Origin: Artemia franciscana
Taxonomy: Eukaryota; Arthropoda; Branchiopoda; Anostraca; Artemiidae
Length of the DNA stretch: 64,000 nt
Direction: 5' to 3'
NCBI RefSeq assembly: GCF_032884065.1
Contig: NC_088864.1
Span: 24,505,486-24,569,485, forward strand
The notes under the pieces were generated by a model. The model was not told where the DNA came from. It made no database searches and worked only from the letters and a program-made list of their open reading frames with translations. The number at the start of each line of letters is the position of its first letter. The first letter of the stretch is position 1. This document shows positions 47,166 through 57,664 of this stretch, in pieces. The position numbers and the translations under genes were made by a program.

Positions 47166-47654
47166 TTGAAATTAATGAATTTGGAATTTGAATTTTGAAC
47201 AATCGAAATTAAAAAAAGAATTATTCAAGAATAATTCCATAAACAGAGATACAGGTGAATTTTGATTGAATTCAATTTATGATAATTTACTGAGGTCAAA
47301 TAAAGTAAATATCACATTACCTAAGAGCTATGACCTCTGTCCACGTAATATTTCAGATAAATCTAATGAACCGGAACCAAAAAGGTAAAAGAGATTTGCT
47401 TCCGCTGTTGCATTGAAAAAAATAAGAGCAATAAACTATATGTAATTAGTTTATTAGGTATAAATTTTGTTTGTTTATATTGATGTCTTTTAGTTTTACT
47501 GCTGATGATGAACACTGTATATGTGTTCGAAATATCCAGTTAAAATTTTGTATATCTGTTCACTGTCAATTAAAAGGTTTCATCCCTATTTTGAACTGTT
47601 TTACTTTCGTCATGGAAAGGCAGTGTGGTTTTCGAAGTTATCTAAATAATAGGT

Positions 47655-47760
47655 ACACAAACTAGCAAAAATAGCAAACCCCTTATTGCCGAAGATGATT
47701 ATCGTCTAACAGCCGATTGTTGCTTATAAGTCCTCTACTTGTCTCACAATTGGTATCGGC
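47655..47760. repeat. Direct repeat flanking the Penelope-like element, right
   Basis: Matches 45645-45745 in the same orientation ('aactagcaaaaatagcaaacccctt', 'gaagatgattatcgtctaacagccgatt'). Confidence 0.6.
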
Positions 47761-47769
47761 CCATTTTTG

Positions 47770-48935
47770 GTTTCAGTGTGTACCCTACTATTGAAGTTGT
47801 CAACCCCTTGAAACTTTCGAACTAGTATATCTCATGAAGGAATTTTTGTATAAAAAAATTGATGACATATACTTTGATCAGCTCATCAAGAGCTATCGAT
47901 TGCCGTCGAAAAAAGTCTATCTGTCTTAGTTCAAAAGTTTTTTTTCTGTAGGCAAACTTTTTAACGTGACCACTTAGAAAGGAGAAAGGGATAAGCTCCA
48001 ATTTCTTTAGCAATGACAGAACTTTTAAAGCTTAAGAAGTACATCTGATAACATTTCACTATCTCAATCCCAAGTCCGAAAAAACAAATGATAAACCCAG
48101 CCGAAATAACGGCAGCACTTTTGGACCCGTGGGAAAATGCCGCTTTTTTGCTTCTGTAAATTTTTCTATTTATCACCCAAAGAAGATATATTGGCTGTGG
48201 GGCCGGGTAACTGCCGCATATGTTTAACACTTATAGCTTTTAGTCCATTTCCAATTTGAAAGTGGCGCCTGCCTGCTTGCCTTCTAGAACGGAGCTTTCC
48301 ACTCGAAAGCAGAAGCATGGTTTGATGAAGCGAAAGCTTGGCTGCATAACTTCAGATTCCGGGAATAAGCTGCCGGGAATCCGGGAATAAGCTGAGATCG
48401 GCGGCATAGGAAAAAAAAACGGGACAAAACCAAAGGGTTGCTCTCGCAACACAATGAACAGAACTTATACCTTACATGAGAGGGCTGACCCTGTTTCAAC
48501 CTTGGCTCTTTACGCTAAAGTCTTAAAGTTCTTTAAAAAAAAAAATCTCATGGTTTTTACAGAGGTTCACACTTTCCGTAAAACCCCACAGGTTAGACCC
48601 TTACCAGTTTCCAGGAATAAGCCGATATTGGCGGCATAAAAAAACGGGACAAAACTAAAGTGTTGTTCTTGCTACACAATTATTTATAATACGTAGTTAA
48701 GCTTTCTAACTAGTTTAAATAGGCTGCAGCTTTGGCTTCTGTAAGTTATGCTTTCTATTGTTTTGGTTTCTATTTCAAATCCAAAAAAATTCAGAATACA
48801 ATAATCCGTGCTTTTAAATTAAGAATATCATTAATTTCAGTAATATGGATTAATAAAATTGGTAGACCGTTTCGCTTTAGTTGATCTTATTTAGCAGTTA
48901 CTAATAAACAGAGAGTTTTTGGAACTTATTTACTT
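47770..48935. repeat. Intron sequence with two copies of a hairpin-related repeat
   Basis: 'ggcggcata..aaaaaaacgggacaaaac.aaag.gttg' occurs at 48395-48440 and 48628-48670, each followed by a version of the 'gcgagagcaacac' hairpin. The first copy carries 'gggttgctctcgcaacaca'. The rest is unremarkable; the open frame at 48240-48452 shows no motif. Confidence 0.55.
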
Positions 48936-48939
48936 CTAG

Positions 48940-49175
48940 GGACGTATGCAAATATATCGAGAGTCAGGACGTCATCGAGTTGGTGTAAATTTTATGCAAC
49001 TGCCAGTCAACTGTCCTTATAGAGGACATGTGTCCAACTATCATCATGGCGGAGAAATGTCGTTCAAATATGATGACACAGGAAAGCCAATTTATCATCC
49101 CAACAGTTTTGGTGGGCCTAACCCTGATCCAAAATATAGAGAACTACCTATCGAAATTTCTGGTATGATAGACAG
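48940..49175 (+). CDS. Catalase-family gene, exon B with the heme-ligand tyrosine
   Basis: The exon encodes GRMQIYRESGRHRVGVN, FMQLPVNCPYRGHVSNY and HPNSFGGP. It continues the alignment with human catalase from residue 353 (GRLFAYPDTHRHRLGPN...VNCPYRARVANY...YPNSFGAP). The Arg (human R354) and the proximal heme-iron ligand Tyr (Y358) are kept. The surrounding signature R-x-F-x-Y-x-D-[AST]-[QEH] is broken at four positions (F to Q, small residue to I, D to E, H to G). The exon starts after TTCTAG and ends before GTAATT, in phase 2. It could be a divergent paralog with altered heme pocket, or a relaxed copy. It lacks stops and keeps good splice sites, so it is probably expressed. Confidence 0.88.
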
Positions 49176-49179
49176 GTAA

Positions 49180-49965
49180 TTCGTTTTTGATCTTATATTG
49201 CATGTGACTTTAATTCATATGTAAGGCCTGACAAGAACAGATGAGTAATTTTTTTTTGTGTCTGAAGCTATCTCAGGGAAGCTGGGATACTTACGAAACA
49301 TCGCTTCAATAGTCCTTCAAACTTACTTTTGATAGCCAGTGAAAAGTGAGTGATGATTAACTACCACTGTTAGACTGAGTGGCTGCAGTTTGGTATGTGG
49401 CAGAGTAAAGGAAAAGTATAGTATTTCACCTAGGAACATTTCAAAAAGGGGTGCATTTTCCCAGTTTTCTTGAACTCTTGGGACATATAATTCCCCTTGT
49501 AATATTCTTTGATGCTGTTTATCTTAGATACTTTTGAATTTTAATATGCTGATTCAAAAAAGGTGATATTCAGTAGTGAGGCCATAGGGCTTCCAACAAG
49601 GCCTGCAGGAGATCTACTATTGGAACTAACAAGCCTCAAGACGTTTTTACGTTCATCTGGGTCTTACGAAAAGCTATAGTACAGCTGTAATGGTATAGAA
49701 CATCTGTTTGTTACATAATAGGGACTTGTTTTTTTACTTATGCAATGGTTTCTTTGGTTGTGTAATAGGAAGTGTTTTGTACACGAACCAGGTGTTTTTA
49801 ACGTAATAGGAGTTGCGTGATATGTTAAATTTTTGAGAATGACGCATTCTCGTGTAACGTATTTCTTCCGACCTCTTGGGGAACCCCATTTGCAACTGAG
49901 AACAGCACAGACACAGATGCTACTTGACGGCAGTGTAGACGCTACCACATGGGATGCTACGTAAT
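49180..49965. other. Intron sequence without recognised feature
   Basis: Between exon B and the foldback. A short open frame (49664-49948 minus) has no motif. Confidence 0.4.
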
Positions 49966-50589
49966 AATTTAAGAGATTTTTTCTTCAATACGTTCTTTTC
50001 AAAATTGTTCTTTTTTTCTCATGGAACCTTTATAATTTAAAGATTTCTGTCCACTTTAGGAATCGAAAGAGATTTACCCCTATGTTACTGTGCGTTAGAT
50101 ACCTGGACCAGTGATCTGTTCCTAATATTATGATTTCAGAATTAGATTCTGCGAAATAACCTATTCCACACACGGAGAATTCTCTGCACACTTTCTAGGT
50201 TGATTAAGCAATTGATTAGATCTTTCCATCCTTTCCACTCGAGAGCACGCAAGAATCCCAATGCTATTGACTATTGATTTATTAATCGCACCTGCTTGCT
50301 AAATTGCATTAATTTTCTAATGACCTAGACAATGCTTTGTAAGACACAAACTTTACTTTACATAAACATTTTATTAATAAAAAAATTATTATAAAATCAT
50401 GAAATCACAGAAAAAAGCGGTCAAAGCTCAACAAGTGGAAAAATAAAACGTGAAAAAGCTAATAAAGGATAAAATGTAAGGAAATAAGGCGTGAATTAAA
50501 GAAAGTCGGGAACCCTAGCAAGCAATTCCAGAGAGAGGGGGAATGTCTTTAGAGGTAAATTTAAGCCATATTAAGAGATATTTTTGAGA

Positions 50590-51070
50590 GGTTTTAATGA
50601 AAATGCCACGTTTTCAGCCAAGACTATGTATATTCATGCCACCATGACAATATGTGGCTGGCCCGTGACATCCCTGTTATACATATTTTCAGTTTTATGG
50701 AATTACCTTAGATATTTTTCTGAAAAAAAAATTATGCTTTAACTCCCTTTGTATTGTTTTTTAAGCAAGCCAACCCCTTATGATAAGCCATGTCAATTCA
50801 TGTCATCGTGGCAATATTTGGCAGGGCTGTGACATCCCTGTGATAAATATGATCATTCATAAGACATTTTTCAAATATTTTCTTGATTAAAGCTATGCTT
50901 TAAATCTATTGAGTTGTCTTTCGGAAGCCACGTCCTCATGATACACCATATTAATTCACACCACCGTGGCAACATCTGGCTGACCCATGAGATCACTGTG
51001 ATACATATTAAAACTTCTAAGGCATATTCAAATATTTTCTTGATATAAATCATGATTTAAATCCATTGAC
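50590..51070. repeat. ~155-bp satellite units in the foldback left arm
   Basis: Three units with 'tgatacaccatattaattcacaccaccgtggcaacatctggctg' or variants. They are the reverse of the units at 1-830. Confidence 0.7.
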
Positions 51071-51299
51071 TCGTGTTTTCGTAAGCCCTCCCCTCCCTGT
51101 GTTTTATATATGGCTGTTAAGTTTTCACATGGCTCCTTATACTTAGCGAAACGTTCCATGTACTGTTATACTTTTTTCTTTAGTTTTATATTCCCTCATG
51201 GTTTAAAAAGGCATGCATTATAAGGCCTAAAGAATTTTTCAGGCATTTTCCTGAAAATTTACTTCTTCACACTGTAATCAATTGTTTAAACTTAAAGAA

Positions 51300-52010
51300 A
51301 AATCACAAATAGTATTTCTTCTGATGACTCTTGGCTATTGAAACCAAAATGGCATAATGCACCCGCCTGATGACACCCGCTATTGCATATTACCACTTTA
51401 AAAATAATAATTATTGAAGTGATAGTGATTTAAAAGTGATATTCATTATAACCCTAAAGCATTTTAAGTCTTATACCCACAAAAATATGGCAAACGGCAC
51501 CCTTTGGCTTACATTATCACATCTAAGGCATTTTCAACCTTTTCCCCACAAAAATTTGGCACACGCCACCCTCTGGTGTACATTAATGAACATTAGGCAT
51601 GTTTTCAGGCATTTTTTTGCAAAAATGTTCTGCTTACACTAGAATCCATAATTTAAACTTAATGAAAAACACCCAAGAGCATTTCTTCCGGTGACTCCTA
51701 GTAATTGAGGCCAGCGTGACACAATGTAACCACCCAATCTCTGGTGCACATTATCGCACTTAAGGCATTTTCATCCCTTTTCACACAGAAATATGGCACG
51801 CGGCACCCTCTGGCATAAAATGCCAGATTTTCCTGCGAAAATCTCCGTCTACAATAGTTTCAACCCTTTAAACTTAATGAAAAATCCCCAAGAGCGGTTT
51901 TTTCTGATGTCTGCTGGAAATTGAGCCCAGCGTGGCACAATTTACCTTTCTGATGGTGCCCCTGGCATATATTATCACTCAAGGCGTTTTCAACTTTTTT
52001 CCTACAAAAA
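51300..52010. repeat. Degenerate tandem array, ~200-bp units
   Basis: 'tggcac..caccctctgg', 'aaggcattttcaaccttttccc' and 'cttctgatgactc' recur near 51330-51500, 51560-51700, 51740-51830 and 51900-52000. A single reversed unit lies at 56395-56530. Confidence 0.65.
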
Positions 52011-52439
52011 TTCTTACAAACCAAAATTGACCATTGTTTTTATTTGAACAGGGAGAACTTGCAATTTCATTTTTAGATTTTATGCTCTTTGACATTTACC
52101 CCCCCCCCTTCACCTTATTTCTAGTGATTTTGTAAACAATTGCCCTTTATTGTTAAAAAGGACTTAAGAGTTAAAAATATTTTCTTTAATAAGCCTTTTC
52201 CTTATTCCCACAACATGCAGAATGAATTCAACCACCATTTTTGCCCTCCACAACCCCGATTACAGAGTCCCAATTGCATCAATTCTGGTCTGAGTTCCGC
52301 CGAATCCAGGATTTTTAATGTGGCTGCTTCCGTGGTCATATATTGTTGGTCATCGAAAATAACTAATTTTTTGAACGTTTTTGAGCAGTATTACTTGTAA
52401 ATTGGAAGGATAAGCCCTCACATCTTACTTTGAAATGTA

Positions 52440-53720
52440 AAGATGAAATATTTGAAGAAAGTGCACGATCCTGATAAAGTTATCGTAATATTCAATTCTG
52501 ATATGGAAAAGTATTTGAACTAATGAAATAAGAATTAACAGGGATTTTACTGGAGATATATGCGTGTGTTGTCATGAGTGAGGAGATAAGTTCTTTCGGA
52601 ATGCCCAAGAGTTTCCTTCGTCAAAATTGCGGATATACCAGAGTAAAATTTCCATAGATGATAGTGCCTAAAGATAATGCAAGCCTGAAACTAATAGTTG
52701 ATGCTGAGGGCCAACTATTTGCTAGTGGTAGTGTTGATAAATCAACACAGCATGATGAATGTTGATAAATCATAACATCATGTTTCTGGTATTACCACTC
52801 AACGAAATCTGGATTAAAGAATAAAAAGCACACTCATCTACTAGTTTCATGAGCCATATCTTGTCTATGTGTTGGATCTGTTATCTACGTAAAAAAAAAT
52901 GATGTATTAGACAGTGAAATCAGGGACAAAATAAAAACAGGCATTTGCAGATAACAGCGCCAAGGATATTCAAGACAATTCAATGAAAAGCAAAGCATCG
53001 TCGAACGTTAAAACTATCACTAGTGGTTTACCAGCATTTACTGTCATTGAACAGAATAATAGCAATAATTATAAAGATGAAATACTTCAAGAAAGTATGT
53101 GCATATGATAGAGCTGTTTTAGCTTTAAATGCTTTCAAGGACAAATAATTGAATCACAAAACAAGCACCATGAAGATACCATTGGAAACTTATGCGAGCG
53201 TTCTCATGATAATGAGAGATTAGAATTTCTTTGGATTACCGAAAATTCAACACTACTAATGGTTGATATACCAGAATTAAATTTTCAGAGATGAGTGTGT
53301 TTAAAAATAATGCAAGTCTAAAAGTAATGTTGACAACGAGGGTTAACTTTATTCTCACAGCGTGGGTAACAAGTTGCCTATTGATAAATCCTACTGCCAT
53401 CTCTCAGGTATTAGCATTCAACGGAGGTAAACAAAGGTTGGACATACCGCTGCACTAATTTCATAAATCATATCTTATGACAGTGCCAGAAATACTACCT
53501 GTGTAAATTTAATGTAATATTAGACATTGTAAAATCTGAAAAAATAAAATGGTCATTGGCAAAATGGTCATATCACCAAGGAAATTAAAGACAATTCAGT
53601 CAAAAGCAAAGTATCGGTGAATATTACTACTACCATCGAAAGTTTAACAACAGATACGAACAATGAACCAAATAATACCAGTGATGAAATGTGTTATGAG
53701 ATAGTACCTGAAGCCATTTT
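52440..53720. repeat. Tandem pair of ~640-bp units (foldback inner left arm)
   Basis: 'gatgaaata.tt.aagaaagtg' occurs near 52443 and 53078, and 'taatgcaag.ct.aaa.taat' near 52675 and 53312, an offset of about 636 bp. A third unit begins near 53683. The block recurs reversed at 55370-56300. Confidence 0.72.
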
Positions 53721-53879
53721 AAAACTTCTATATTATTCAAAAATGGACTGAATGACATCTCAAGAGAGAAGATAATGAAGTGATTTATGGGATGGATTCA
53801 CTGCATTCATTTTTTATTTACTTTTGATGATGACATTCTACAAGCCATTGTTTCAGTTAAAATATTTCATTACATTACT

Positions 53880-55350
53880 TTCTTATGTCTCCATTATTTT
53901 AGGCATAGACAATTGAAATGATTTATTAACAAATGGTTTGGTCAGTCGTGTATCATTTGAAAGGGCTATAGAACACTGTGAGTTTAAATTGAGAAAATTG
54001 CACGGTTAAATCAAGGATTTGTCATGCAACCAACTTCTTTATAAGCAAACTTTAATTTTACATGCTAGAGAAAACCGTGAATCATGGAATATACACTGAG
54101 AAACCTTCAATTTCGAACTTTAAAGCTATTATTAACAGATACATATTAAAATTGGACATGTTTTACTTGTGATGAGGTTGATGTAGGCAATTGAAATTAT
54201 TTCTATGTAAATTTGATAGGTTATTAGCAAGTTATTCTGTAAAATGAATATTTTTATTTTCAAGGGAGAATTATATGCCAATAGGTTGTTCAATTGGTAA
54301 AAATGGCAGACTTAAATCAAGGATTTCTGTGCATTCTGTTTTTTTGAAGGAAGTGTCTGATGTTTTGGGCTAGAAACAAGCTTGAGTCAGCGAATGTACC
54401 CTGAACATGTCCATATTAGAGGACATGGTCTGTGTGGTATGAGGTTGACATAGACTATTTAAAGTGATTTCTACGTAAAGTTGAGAGGTTATTAGCAAGG
54501 GAAACATAGGACAATAGGTTGTTAAATAGTAAAAATATCAGAATTAAATCAAGGAATAGTCTTGCAACTGGTCTGTTTTAAGGAAATATTTAATATTATA
54601 TGCTATAAAAAGACTTAAATCAAGGAATGTACCCTTAGAGACCTTCATTGATCTTAAGAATTGAAGGGATTTTTATATTGTTCATGTAAGAATTGGACAT
54701 GGTATGCTGCTATTGAGATTGACCCTAGAAAATTTGATATGATTTCCTGGTAAATTTGACTGGCTATTAGCAAATAGCTTTGTCACGTGAATATTTTTGG
54801 AAAGAAACCATGGGACAAAAAGCTATTAAATTGAAAACAAATTGTAAACTTAAATCAATAATTAATCTTGCAACTGGCTTGTTTTATGGAAATGTTGATG
54901 CTACATGTTATAAAGGAGCTAGATTCCAGGAATGGGTCCTCGGAAACTGTCCTCGATTTTGAAATTTGAAGGGGTTAATAACATATTCATATTAGAATTT
55001 GACATGGTACGCTGGTCATGACTTTATCATAGACAGCATGAAATAATTCTTGTAATTTGACAAGTTATTAGCAAATGATTTTGCCAAGTGAATATTGCAC
55101 TTTGAGGGGGAAAGATAGGACAATATGTTGTGAGATTGGTAATAATTTCAGACGGAAATCAAGTATTTGTCATACAAATTTCTTGTTTTAAGAAAAATTT
55201 TGATCTTACATGCCAAGACAGGAACGTAAATAAAGGAATGTTCCCTGAGAAACCATACTTGCTTTTGAAAATTTTAAGGGGTTATTAACAGGTTCATATT
55301 AGACTTGACATGGTATACCATGGTATAATGAGGTTGATATAGTTAAAGCC
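53880..55350. repeat. Tandem array, ~300-bp units, five copies (foldback centre)
   Basis: 'aaatcaag.atttgtcatgcaac' or variants occur near 54013, 54314, 54547, 54855 and 55157. Each is preceded by 'gttattagcaa' and followed by a 'ccttgagaaacc'-like motif and 'ttggacatg'. Unit length is about 300 bp, with one shorter copy (~233 bp). Confidence 0.78.
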
Positions 55351-56544
55351 AATGGTAAACCGTCGATGTTACTAGTAATATTCACCGATGCTTTGTTTTT
55401 ATTGAATTGTCTTTGATTTCTTGGTGATATTATTTGCCAAATGCCCTTTTTACTTTGTCAGAGATTGCACTGTCTACTACCAACTTATTTTTACACATTG
55501 TAACAGTTCCGGCACTGAGACAAAATATGATTTTGACATTAGTGCATCGGTACACCCGTCTTTTGTTTACCTGGTGCTGAATGCTAATACACAAAAGATG
55601 ACAGTAGGATTTACGAATAGGTAATGTGTTATCCACGTGTTGACCCTCATTGTCAACTATTCTTTTGGTACTTGCATTATCTTAAACACTATCATCACTG
55701 AAATTTTATTTTAGCATATTCATAGACAGTAATGGTGAATTATTTCGGTGATCCAAAGAAATTTAATCTCTCATCATGACAACGCTTGCATACATTTCCA
55801 ATGGTATCACTATTAGTGCTTGTTTGTGTTTCAAATATTTGTCCTTGTCTACATTTACTGCTGCGAAAGCTCTATTGTGTGCACACACTTTCTTGAATTA
55901 TATCATCTTCAGTTTTTTGGCATTGCTATTATTCTCTTCACTGATGGTATCTGTTGGTAAACGACCAATGATACTAATAACGTTCAGCGAAGCTTTGCTT
56001 TTCATTTAATTTCATGGTTAATGTTACCTTCCAATGCCCCTTTTATTATGTCCTCAATTTTACTGTTACGACACATAGATAAAATTTGGCTTATCATATA
56101 GGTAGATGAGCATGCTTTTCTTCTTTCTTTTACGATCGATTGAATGGCAATACTGGAAAGATTCTAATATAATGTATCAACTGGTAACTTGTTACCACTA
56201 CCGCTTGAAAGACGTTGGATCTCGTCAACTATGAGTTTCTGGCTGGCATTATCTTTAAGCAGTATGATCCCTTTAAATTTTACTCTGGTATATCGTTACT
56301 AAGGGATGTGAAATATCAAGGAAACTAGTAATCTAACAACGAGAACGTAAGGTCCCACTGTTCGAATAACAACAATGGTCAATTTTAGTTTATAAACTGT
56401 TTTGTGGGAAAAAGGTTGAAAATGCCTTAGCTGTGATAATTTGCGCCAGAGGGTGCCATTGGGTATTTACATTGTGCCACACTGTTCTCGATTGCCAGGA
56501 GTCATCAGAAGAAACGGCATTGGGGATTCTTCATTAAAAAAGAT

Positions 56545-56985
56545 ACGTGATCGACGTAACCGGAATGGATCCACTCTCTTTGGTTGAGTTAGGTGGTAGG
56601 ATTCAGTGCTTTGGTGAGTTTGGTGCTTCTGGACGATGGAAATTGGTAGGCGTGTCAGGGAGCAGCACAAATTGACTTGATAAAGTCGTTTTTCCCGATT
56701 CGACCGTCTGGGGGGCTGAAGGGAGAGGAAAAATTAGAAAAATTGAGGTATTTTTAACTTACGAGTGGGTGATTGGATATTAATGAATTTTGATATTTAG
56801 AAGGACCTCGTGATTCAGAGCTCTTGTTTTAAATCCCGAACGGCACTAACCCTCTGATTTTCCTTTTAAATCAATCTATTGATTCTTAGAATTCTGCTAG
56901 AGCGTATACCGTATGAGCTCTTTGCTCTTAGCTCTTTTTGCCTCGTCACAAGTGCCATATGAGCTTTTAGCTCTTGTTATAATGT
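56545..56985 (-). repeat. Shared module, inverted copy
   Basis: Reverse complement of 25635-26065. It interrupts the right arm of the foldback, since the left arm has no counterpart at the matching position. Confidence 0.75.
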
Positions 56986-57664
56986 TTTTGATGTTTGGAA
57001 ATCAGGAATACATAGTCTTGGCTCAAGAAAAAGTGGTTTTTCGATTAAATCCTATCAAAATCTATCTAAATCTGGCTTATTATATATCTCTAATAGCAGC
57101 TCTTCCCATTTCCCCTGGAATTGGTTGCTAGGGTTCCCAACTTTCTTTAATTCACACTTTTTTGCTTATATTTTATCCTTTGTCAGTTTTATTACGTTTT
57201 TTTCTGTTTGTTGACTTTTAACTAATTTTTCTTCTGATTTTATGATTTTACAATGCTTTTTTATTAATAAAACTTATGCACAACAAAAAGTATTTATTTT
57301 ACAAAGCATTGTCGAGGTCACGTAAGAAAATTAATACAATATAGCAAGAAGATGCCCTTAATAGATCAATAGTCAATAGCTTTGGGATACTTGTGTGCTC
57401 TCGAGTTGAAAGGATTTGAAAAAAATTTAATCAATAGCTTAATCGATGTATTTTTACATTTGTACATCAAAGCGTATACATCACTTCCGTGTGCAGGCAA
57501 TTCTCCGTGCGTGGAATAAGTTATGTCTTAGAATATATTTGCCGAATCATAATACTAAGAATAGATTGCTGGTCCAGGTGTCTAACGAACAGTATTACTA
57601 TGGAAAAATATCTTGAAGAAAATGAAATGTAAAAAATGCAATGAAGAAAAAATCTTAAAGCATT

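Larger units (their letters stand above)
45797..47606 (-). mobile_element. Penelope-like element with inverted terminal arms
   Basis: Inverted arms of about 410 bp (45797-46206 and 47199-47606) enclose reverse transcriptase sequence on the minus strand. The minus frame from about 47165 reads NGLPMGAPLSPLLANCF and FWGRYMDDIISVW, the Penelope reverse transcriptase core with Y-x-D-D. It continues FQIYRKPTNNNRFLSFFS (46910-46632), a typical Penelope C-terminal segment. Downstream, YKIPSTCGSSYVGRA (about 46440-46390) is the GIY-YIG-type endonuclease region expected in this family. The ORF's last part lies in the left arm, and an inverted copy of that part forms the right arm. Inverted or partial-tandem terminal repeats are known for Penelope elements. 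The N-terminal half is missing and several stops are present. Confidence 0.8.
14504..48939 (+). other. Catalase intron of 34.4 kb filled with transposable elements
   Basis: The intron is bounded by GTATGA at 14504 and TTCTAG ending at 48939, and the flanking exons join in frame (phase 0). It contains several LINE fragments, a Helitron, a hAT-like element, a Mutator-like/YqaJ gene, a Penelope element and many simple repeats. It assumes that no small unrecognised exon lies inside; the human alignment is continuous across the junction (residues 352/353), which supports this. Confidence 0.8.
49970..57660. mobile_element. ~7.7-kb inverted-repeat (foldback) structure made of tandem arrays
   Basis: Left-arm sequence reappears reversed in the right arm in the same outward order. 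Examples: 50491-50529 against 57117-57155 (37 of 39 identical when reversed); the 'attttataa..' and TTATTAATAAAA region (50370-50400 / 57230-57265); 'ctctcgag' near 50235 / 57399; 'ccattgtttttatttgaac' near 52031 / 56360; and 52440-53720 against 55370-56300. Arrays of ~155-bp units (50590-51070) and ~200-bp units (51300-52010) occur in the left arm. A ~300-bp array lies at the centre (53880-55350). No transposase was found. Boundaries are approximate and no target duplication was identified. Confidence 0.7.

Noticed and set aside
52140..52400. 86-aa plus-strand frame in the foldback left arm
   Set aside because: No motif, and it lies within repeat-rich sequence.
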